Shown in pieces: positions 56,564 to 64,000 of a DNA stretch of 64,000 bases. Origin of the DNA: Globodera rostochiensis. Its lineage: Eukaryota > Nematoda > Chromadorea > Rhabditida > Heteroderidae. The position numbers and the translations under genes are program-made. Location of the stretch: positions 255,050 through 319,049 of the forward strand of contig JAEVLN010000045.1 in the NCBI GenBank assembly GCA_018350325.1, read 5' to 3'. The notes under the pieces were generated by a model. That model ran no database searches. It saw only the letters and a program-made list of their open reading frames with translations, and had not been told where the DNA came from. Positions within the stretch are counted from its first letter, which is position 1, and each line of letters starts with the position of its first letter.

Positions 56564-57445
56564 TATAAGTTTGGGGCATAGGGCCCAAGCTCAAAATCAA
56601 GCAAACTAAGATTGGAATTTTTTGATAAACTAAGTGAATTTAAAATAAAATAAGGTCCACCTATGCTTTTTCAAAATTTGGAACTGCCCCTACCCTTGTC
56701 CCTTGCATACTAAAACCCTTAAAAAACTACCGTATTTTCAAAATTTCATTGAAAATCTGTCAACAAATTAAGTCAAAAATTCGAAAAATCCCTGATATAT
56801 ACAATGTTAAATATTAGCGTATATAATAAATTTTCATAAGTTAGCTTTGTTTTATAATTTGACTGTGATTTCTCTTTCAAATTCAGATAAATTTCCTGAT
56901 CCAAACCAAATAAATGCGTTTGTGTATTGGGCAAATATTTAAAAAGATTTTGAAAAATTATCATTCATCTAAATTAATTGAAATAAACAGGCATCAAAGA
57001 AAAATTCAGTCACTTAAAAATTATTATGTTCTCCAACTAAAAATAATCTTCAAGCAAAAAATCTGGAAAAAATACAAGCTCTGCATTATATTAATGTATT
57101 AACAATGTTGCTTTAAACTAAAACGTACACGAATTCATTGCGCAGCTTAATTCAGAGAATTGCCCGCAGTTTGGGAAACCAAGAAAATAAAAATAAAATT
57201 GGTTTAATCAAACCCAAATTAAAAAATGCCATTACCATCGATTTTCAATTATCTCATTAAAATGCAAAATATTTAAATAACAAATAATAAAAAAATTGAT
57301 CAATTAGTTATAATCTTTTTTTTTTTTTGAATAAATAAATAATATAAACCTCAGAATTAATTATAATCTATACAAATTACAAATGCTCCTTATTAATAGA
57401 TCTAAATATGATTACTTTTATAAATCAAGTCGTTGACAAAAGAAG
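56564..57445. other. AT-rich stretch, nothing recognised
   Basis: No exon-like composition or repeats that I can support. Confidence 0.5.
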
Positions 57446-57452
57446 CTTGCAA

Positions 57453-57545
57453 GTGGATTGGATTCTAGCAATCTGATCAGCAACAACATAATGCGGGAAA
57501 CCATGAGAGATTGCGCGTGGAAACTACAGCCAAATCAAATAGCAA
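57453..57545 (+). other. Exon-like island
   Basis: After an acceptor-like TTCTAG at 57464-57469 one frame reads NLISNNIMRETMRDCAWK, then LQPNQIA, ending AG|GTTAAT. No partner exon found. Confidence 0.25.
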
Positions 57546-58354
57546 GGTTAATGATTGAATTGTATTGATTATCTATTGGATAATTCGCTACCATTACTGG
57601 ATTGAATGGACAAGGAAGAGAGCGTGATTCACAAATTATTATAAAAGAAATGATTTCGTTAAACAAGCTAATGAAGTATTAAAATGAAACTAACAAACAA
57701 AATGAACAACGGGCTCTCGTAATGCTACTTCTAAATATTGAAATGGACAATTAAAAATTATTTAACGTAACAACAAAGCTAATACTCAAATAAAAGATTT
57801 TACTTTTTACAAACGACTTTCATAACCAAATAAAAAAATATTGATAGATTGAAATGATTTATATAAGGTACACATAAAATACAAAGATATTATGGGCTAA
57901 AAACTCAAAGTGTGCCTCAACCGACATGATAACCTTACCGAGATACAAATCAGGCGTTTCGTGTATTTCTCACATATATGATCAACAGAAAGCTCAAATT
58001 AGGCCAAATCACAAATATCACAACAATTCTGCTGCTAATGTAGTAGCATTTTGAGCGGCTCTTTTACGAAAAAAAATGTTAGTTATATTAATTTAACCAG
58101 ACAAGACAAACTTTAATGAAAAATAATTTAAAAAAAAAGAATCCTAAATTTAATACTTAATTGATTTTATAATAACAACGTTTGATAGATATACATATAA
58201 ATAAAATCACCATGAAAATTCACAAATACAGCTGCGAAAAATGAATAAATGTTGAATAAACCGCCGCAGTCAAAATAGGGCGTAAATCTATTATTGATTT
58301 AAGATTTGGAGACCAATATTTTTATAAGTATTGATAAATGCAAAGCAACTTACA

Positions 58355-58490
58355 TCCGCCTTCAACAAGTGCTGCAACAGCAGCCCGCCTGCTTTTCAAC
58401 TGGTAGAACGAGTAAGCATGGAGACCATGTCCAACCAGGCTTTTTTGTTAGGTTGGCTACCAGCGAACATAAATAGTGTGCCATAATAAA
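58355..58490 (-). other. GC-richer island, possible minus-strand exon
   Basis: The minus strand ends in GGAT|GTAAGT at about 58369. Open frames include LVGHGLHAYSFYQLKSRRAA and, shifted, MFAGSQPNKKAWLDMVSMLT. The frame cannot be decided. Confidence 0.2.
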
Positions 58491-58829
58491 GTAAAAAAAA
58501 TTGAATTTTAATACAAAGACATAAATAATGTTTGTTATTCAAGTCACACAATGCAAATGGGAAATATTAAATTAAATATACTATTCATGGCTTGTGCACA
58601 CAAATTTGAGTATGAAAATGATGAAAATAAATACCAAACTAATTACCCAATGATTCTGTCATGATATTTTCTAACGTCTGTTATGCAAAAACCAAGTGTA
58701 TTGTTTTGGAAGAACAGGCAAGTAAACATTTACATTTATGTAATGCACTTTGTTAAAAGAAATTAATATTATTATTTGTCAATTTTAATCTTTAAAATGT
58801 GTAAATAATGCTCTTCATTAAAAAAAAAT

Positions 58830-59135
58830 AATAATTTAATTTGTGATATTGAAACATTAATACAGTTAGATATTCTATTAAAATCGAAATAAATAAGAAA
58901 CAAAAAATAATATTTTCCAAAATTATATTGTACTTAAATTCATGACATATAATAAATTAAAAAATAATTAAAACAGAACATGATTAAAAACTAACTATAT
59001 ATTTGGTCCTCAATAACAAAAAATGTTATTCAACTCTAAGCATTAAAAAAAATTCGTTGGTTAGTTTTTGCCAATTATACAGATGCTTATTGAAGAATAT
59101 ACGATGGAATGGGCAAAAAATGATATGCTAGCTAA
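58830..59135 (+). repeat. Duplicated block with exon-like end, copy 1
   Basis: Shares TTTAATTTGTGATATTGAA, CTCAATAACAAAAAATG and AATTCGTTGG...TTTTTGCCAATTAT with 62810-63170. After (A)CAG it reads MLIEEYTMEWAKND, then MLAKDPARQR, to a donor-like G|GTGAAA. Confidence 0.6.
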
Positions 59136-59579
59136 GGATCCAGCTCGCCAGAGAGGTGAAAAAAGAATTTAGGCATGCGCGCATCCAACAAATACAGCAT
59201 GAAAATAGTGAACATAATGATGACTTAGTCGCTAAAATTAACCTTTCATAAATTATGTTAATTAAAAAACAAGCCAGTTAATTAAAAAAATCGTTATTCA
59301 ATATTCATAGTACTAAATACTATTATGTATCATCAACAACGAGCTACATTAACGGCCGAACAAACCGATTAAGCGAATAATGTATTGAACAGTTAGAACT
59401 GTACTTTGAATTAAATATTGAGAAACGCAATTACAAAGTACTCTTCGTGGTGGGCTAATGAAATTACATTTACATTAATTATATATGAAAGTAAATGCAG
59501 TAAATAATGAAAAAACTAAACTGGCAAACCACAACGCAATTCTAAAATGCGGAAATGACGCTTTAATAGCAAATATTTA

Positions 59580-59945
59580 GGGTGACAACTAAGTTTGGAC
59601 ACCTGACAGTTTTTCACGAAAATTTATTTGCTTAAATTCAACAAGAAAACAATTAAGACTCAAAAAGTCTCCATTATGATCAATAAATGTTGCTTTTTAT
59701 CTGGATTTTAGTTTTCCGTCTTTCGAAAGGACCGGAGCTGAGCCAAAAACCAAATTTTGCTCTTTTTGAACTTTGTCTGTTTGGGCCCCTATTTTTTTCA
59801 TAGCGGAAATTGAAGTTTGGGAGAGCGAGAACAAAGATGAAAAACAAAATTTGAGGTTTATTGCTACATCCATTAATTTTATATGAAACTCAAATTTTGG
59901 GAGCAAAAATGGTCTCTTTTTAAAGCAATTTTGGCAAACAATTTA
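59580..59945. other. Unclassified block, T-richer than surroundings
   Basis: Begins GGGTGACAACTAAGTTTGGACACC, which is reminiscent of a Tc1/mariner-type end, but I could not find the opposite terminus. No transposase frame is seen. Confidence 0.3.
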
Positions 59946-61039
59946 TAGTGCCGTAGTCACTCCAAAAATTCAATTAAGACTGATTATATCCAATATTAAT
60001 TTGTTGAAAGTCTACGCCCAAGGTCAAAAAACAAGTTAAAAAAAGACGAAAAACAATAAAGAAAAAAGTTTAATCAGCTTTTTTTCTAAATTTTATAGAA
60101 AAGTTTTATTTATTCACAAACATTCTTTAAAATTATAAATTGATGGCAAATAGATTTAAAAATAAAGACTAACAATACTTTTGCATTTGTGCTAAACTAA
60201 TAAACATAAAAAGTAATTTCGTCGCTAAAACCAAAAGTTCGCTGCATCAACCATAAATGATCAACAATAAACTATCTTAAATATAATTCAAAGATGCGAA
60301 CATGAAATTAAATAATGCAAAATTTTAAGCAAGCAAATTATTTTATAATTAAAAACCAGTATGTTTAAAACAACATCAGTAATCTGTAAAAAATAATTTC
60401 CAAATTACTTTAGATTGTTTTGTTAAACACCCAGAATTCAAAGGACTAAAAATTCGTAAAAGTGACCAATATATTGTAAACAATTTTTAGTTATAAGTAA
60501 TAGACGAAATATCCACCTGGGAATAAATTTATTTTATGTAACTTTAAAAACTCCTACGAAAATCAACTTGGTAATTTGATGGCCCAACAGACTCGGGGTT
60601 GGGGATAACATACACCCATAAAGATGGCATCATTGAGTGACTTTCTCACCGGCGCCGTCTGACCCTACCAATTACATTTAAATTTGAAATTAAAAACTCA
60701 ACAAAAAAATAATTTCCAGTACCTGATAAAAATAAAATCATTAATCTTGAACACAAAAAACTCAAAGCATTTTCAGTAAATTATGACGTTCTAAATAATT
60801 TTCCAATTCCAAATATGGTATACGGAAAAATGTGATTCAAAATGCTAAAACAAAATATAACATTAAAAATAAACAAATATCAATTATTAATAAAATTCTG
60901 ATTAGTAAACAGCTTATTTTAATAAAGTTTAAAAAGTAATAAGAACCAAAGTGAACTTGCTCAATATTTACAAATCAAAGGTAAATTTCGTAAAATTGAG
61001 GTTGATTGACAAACTAATTAAAAAATATTAAACTGAATT

Positions 61040-61125
61040 TAAACGGGAGGACGCACATAGCAACGCAATGCTGAATGAGGTCCATCAAATATTGTCCGAC
61101 TCAGCGGCCATGATCTCCGAGAGGG
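61040..61125 (+). other. Exon-like island
   Basis: One frame reads DAHSNAMLNEVHQILSDSAA, then MISERE, ending GAA|GTCCCT. The acceptor is weak. Confidence 0.2.
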
Positions 61126-61340
61126 AAGTCCCTACTAATATAAAGTTTATAATTTCTAGGTCAACCAATCTTTTTTTTGTAAACATTCGAGAAATAAAGG
61201 ATGACGATTAAAATTAATGGTTTTTTTAAATTAAAACTTTAAAATACCATTAAAACTAAATTTTAAATGTTTATAAAAAGAAGAAATCCAGTTCTACATC
61301 TGAGATGCCATTCGATTCAATATAGTCCACTACTAACTTA

Positions 61341-61431
61341 GCGACCCTTCACAGCACAAACGTTATTCATAACGACAGGAAAATCGCGAGCCTCAACTGC
61401 AAATGGCGTCAGGAGCTCTTCGATTATTAAA
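61341..61431 (+). other. Exon-like island preceded by TACTAAC and TTAG
   Basis: After the branch-like TACTAAC and the acceptor TTAG, a frame reads ATLHSTNVIHNDRKIASLNC, then KWRQELFDY, then stop. It could be a terminal exon. Nothing upstream joins with confidence. Confidence 0.25.
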
Positions 61432-61734
61432 AAATCAACGGTAAAAACAATTCTCTGGCAGCCAAAGAATAATTATTTAAAAATGTAAAAAACTTTTGTT
61501 GAATATTTCATTGACTAGACTTTGCTTCATTAATTGTAAAATTCTAAAAAATTTAAAATTATTATTTTTTCAAGGTCTGTAGTAAAGTTTATTTCAACTA
61601 AAATTAATGAAACTAATTAAAAAATCCTCCTCAATTTATTAAAAAAAACAATTGCCAAAAAATTCTAAAAGTTTAAATTATTAATAAAATTAAAAGAAAA
61701 AAAATTAAATCAAATAATCATCCGAAAAATTTAT

Positions 61735-61915
61735 TTTGGATTGATCGGATGTGCGGTACCTCCTGTTATTCTATCCGGCTTTTGTTTGTTGTGTAAATTT
61801 GTATTCCATTTTAGCGTAAATTCATAATAAAATTTTTAAAATAAAAAACAAATTCCCTTACGTCCATTATTGATTAATACTTTTTAAAACAAATAGTAAC
61901 CCCATCCAAATGCTG
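61735..61915 (+). repeat. Dispersed repeat B, copy 2
   Basis: Partner of 38281-38475 in the same orientation, 23 kb away. Confidence 0.7.
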
Positions 61916-62211
61916 CTACTTCAGGGGTCCGATTCGTACTTACTTCCAAAGTACAGTACTTAAAACTGACCCTCGCACTTTGAAATTTAAAAACGTACTT
62001 ATTTCCAAGAATGTACTTGGAAAATGAGAATTTGGCGTGAGTGTTGAAAATTTAGTGATTTTATTGGAAATATTCATGCTTTGGCATTGTGTCGATTCAA
62101 AAATTTTCAGTAGAAAATGGCTATTTTATCAAAAATGCGCCCTATCGAAACATTAGACTTTTTATTTGGTTGCAAATTTTTTAGAGTCAAAAACACAAAA
62201 TTTTCTCGGCT

Positions 62212-62690
62212 GCGCCTATCGGCACCGCCGACCGCCACCCCTTAGTAAAGCAGAATTCGCAAAAAAAAATTGCATTTTTGGAAAATTAGAAAATAGGAAA
62301 TTTGCAAAAATTTTTTCGCAATTTGCTTAACAAAAATTAAAAATTAGTAAAAAAATTTCCAGACGGCGCCTATCGGCACCGCCGACCGCCACCCCTTAGT
62401 AAAGCAGAATTCGCAAAAAAAAATTGCATTTTTGGAAAATTAGAAAATAGGAAATTTGCAAAAATTTTTTCGCAATTTGCTTAACAAAAATTAAAAATTA
62501 GTAAAAAAATTTCCAGACGGCGCCTATCGGCACCGCCGACCGCCACCCCTTAGTAAAGCAGAATTCGCAAAAAAAAATTGCATTTTTGAAAAATTAGAAA
62601 ATAGGAAATTTGCAAAATTTTTTTCGCAATTTGCTTAACAAAAATTAAAAATTAGTAAAAAAATTTCCAGACGGCGCCTATCGGCGCCGT
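62212..62690 (+). repeat. 154-bp tandem array with GGCGCCTATCGGCACCGCC motif
   Basis: Units start at about 62212, 62366 and 62520, with a truncated fourth motif at 62675. Copies are almost identical, so the array is young. Each unit has a GC-rich head (GGCGCCTATCGGCACCGCC, then GACCGCCACCCCTTAGTAAA) and an AT-rich tail ending AAAAATTTCCAGA. Confidence 0.92.
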
Positions 62691-62809
62691 AGGTCCCACC
62701 TACAACGAAATCCAAGGCTAAATACGGCTCCGGAAAACAAAATTTGACCCCAAAAATTGGTTTTGGAGCTAATTTTTGAGTGTACTTGGATTTCGCAAAT
62801 TTTTCTGTT

Positions 62810-63170
62810 ATGTATAATAATTTAATTTGTGATATTGAATTCATGATTAAAATCTTTTTTTCCCTCAATAACAAAAAATGACTGTTTCAACAATCACGAA
62901 TACATTGGCGCCAGAAAATAGCGTTGTTCCCAAAGCCTCTCGATATCTTGAATAATTACCAACCTTTATATTAAAATAGCCATTAAATTCATCATAAGTA
63001 AATAAACTCTCTATTAACATAACCGTATAATAGACTAATTGTCCTTATACGCATGTGACTTTTAAACTAAATAATACAACTTATAAGCATAAAATAAAAT
63101 TCGTTGGCTATTTTTTGCCAATTATGCAGAGCTCATTGAAGAATATACGGTGGAATGGGCAAGAAACAGA
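62810..63170 (+). repeat. Duplicated block with exon-like end, copy 2
   Basis: Partner of 58830-59135. After (G)CAG it reads ELIEEYTVEWARNRDAKR then a stop. Confidence 0.6.
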
Positions 63171-64000
63171 GACGCCAAGAGATAGAATTCCTTGAGCTTG
63201 GAGATGGCGAAATTGAATTGGGTAATATAACTTCAAAGATTTTAGAGTCAAATATAATTTTAAAAATGTTTGTAATAAATAATGAGCAAATTAAATGAAA
63301 ACTAGTCAATGTAAAACTATTGACAACACATAGATAGTTACAATTCAAACTTTAAAAAAAAACCCGTCAACAAAGTTCAACATCTTTCTCGCGCAAGTCT
63401 TCTCAGATTAGATCTTGCTTTTTAAACATCATTCATTCGTCAACTTTAAAAAATTATTAAAATTCGATAATTACATATTTTTAATATTCAAATTTAAAGA
63501 ATACAATAATTATATAAATACTCAGAAGAGCAGCTGCAGATAAAACGGGCTAATCCACATGCTTTCCGACGCAGTAAAAAACAAACGAAACAGTCGATTT
63601 CTTCAATGCAATAAAATGATGAGAATCTTACTATTTTTAAATATTTTGATTAATGAAATAAAATTAAAATTCAAGCAAGAGGAAATTAACAGATCAAAAA
63701 CTTGTTTTAACCGTGAAAAACTCTTTAATTGAAAAACAAAAACTTATCACTCTGGTGTACATAATATCAGAACGTTTGGCTGTCGACTTAAAAAACTGTC
63801 AGTCCCTAACCATAGTCAACGAGAAACCTATAAATACAACTCCACTGTACAATTTGTTGATTTTGGATAGAAAAGGAAGAAAGCGCGCTTCGAAATTTGG
63901 TGGAACAACTAATAAATTTTGAAGAAAAAAACTAATAAATAAATGAAAAATTGCAGCGATATTAAAAAATAATTTTAAGGAGCATTTTGCAAAACTGTAA
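63171..64000. other. AT-rich end of window
   Basis: No gene supported. A frame near 63790-63920 (NEKPINTTPLYNLLILD, RKGRKRASKFGG) is weakly similar to 57590-57640 and may be another diverged repeat. Confidence 0.35.

Overview
The window looks like nuclear DNA from a nematode. Evidence: a type IV collagen gene whose NC1 domain is of the nematode alpha-2 (LET-2) kind; many short AT-rich introns ending in TTTCAG-like acceptors between GC-richer exons; two serpentine chemoreceptor-type GPCR genes; and two GC-AG introns with the donor AAG|GCGAG. Frequent GC-AG introns are known from cyst nematodes, and two other genes encode secreted proteins of no family I recognise, so a plant-parasitic tylenchid is my best guess. 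The species is inference only.

Layout: 299-9711 (+) is the 3' part of the let-2 orthologue: 35 exons whose phases all join, including two look-alike exons at the left end that should be mutually exclusive. 9.7-14.8 kb is repeat-rich (a hairpin, foldback elements, and one half of a 350-bp inverted pair) and holds one small secreted cysteine-rich gene (-). 14854-16386 (-) is an intact seven-exon serpentine receptor, followed by a relic of a relative's last exon. 17911-19150 (+) encodes a predicted secreted protein with acidic repeats and three helix-turn-helix-like modules. 20101-20459 is the other half of the inverted pair. 20955-24528 (+) is a six-exon gene for a secreted lysine-rich-tailed protein, with nested transposon debris in intron 4. 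25234-28073 (-) is a twelve-exon F-box gene of the FBXO25/FBXO32 (atrogin-1, MFB-1) family. 28-35 kb has no supportable gene and many G or C homopolymers. 35089-36686 (-) is a second, divergent seven-exon receptor, with a foldback element just upstream.

From about 38.6 kb to the end the sequence is a very AT-rich, mostly A-over-T desert. It contains diverged dispersed repeats, minisatellites, a 154-bp tandem array, a few isolated GC-richer exon-like islands, and one decayed or mis-sequenced close copy of the first receptor (48855-50506, -).

The genes do not form a pathway. They are independent nematode genes: basement membrane (let-2), ubiquitin ligase adaptor (mfb-1), chemosensation (the receptors) and candidate secreted proteins. 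Coordinates of spliced genes span start to stop codon; exon boundaries are in the evidence. All exon models were made by eye from splice motifs, phase and family alignment, with no transcript data.
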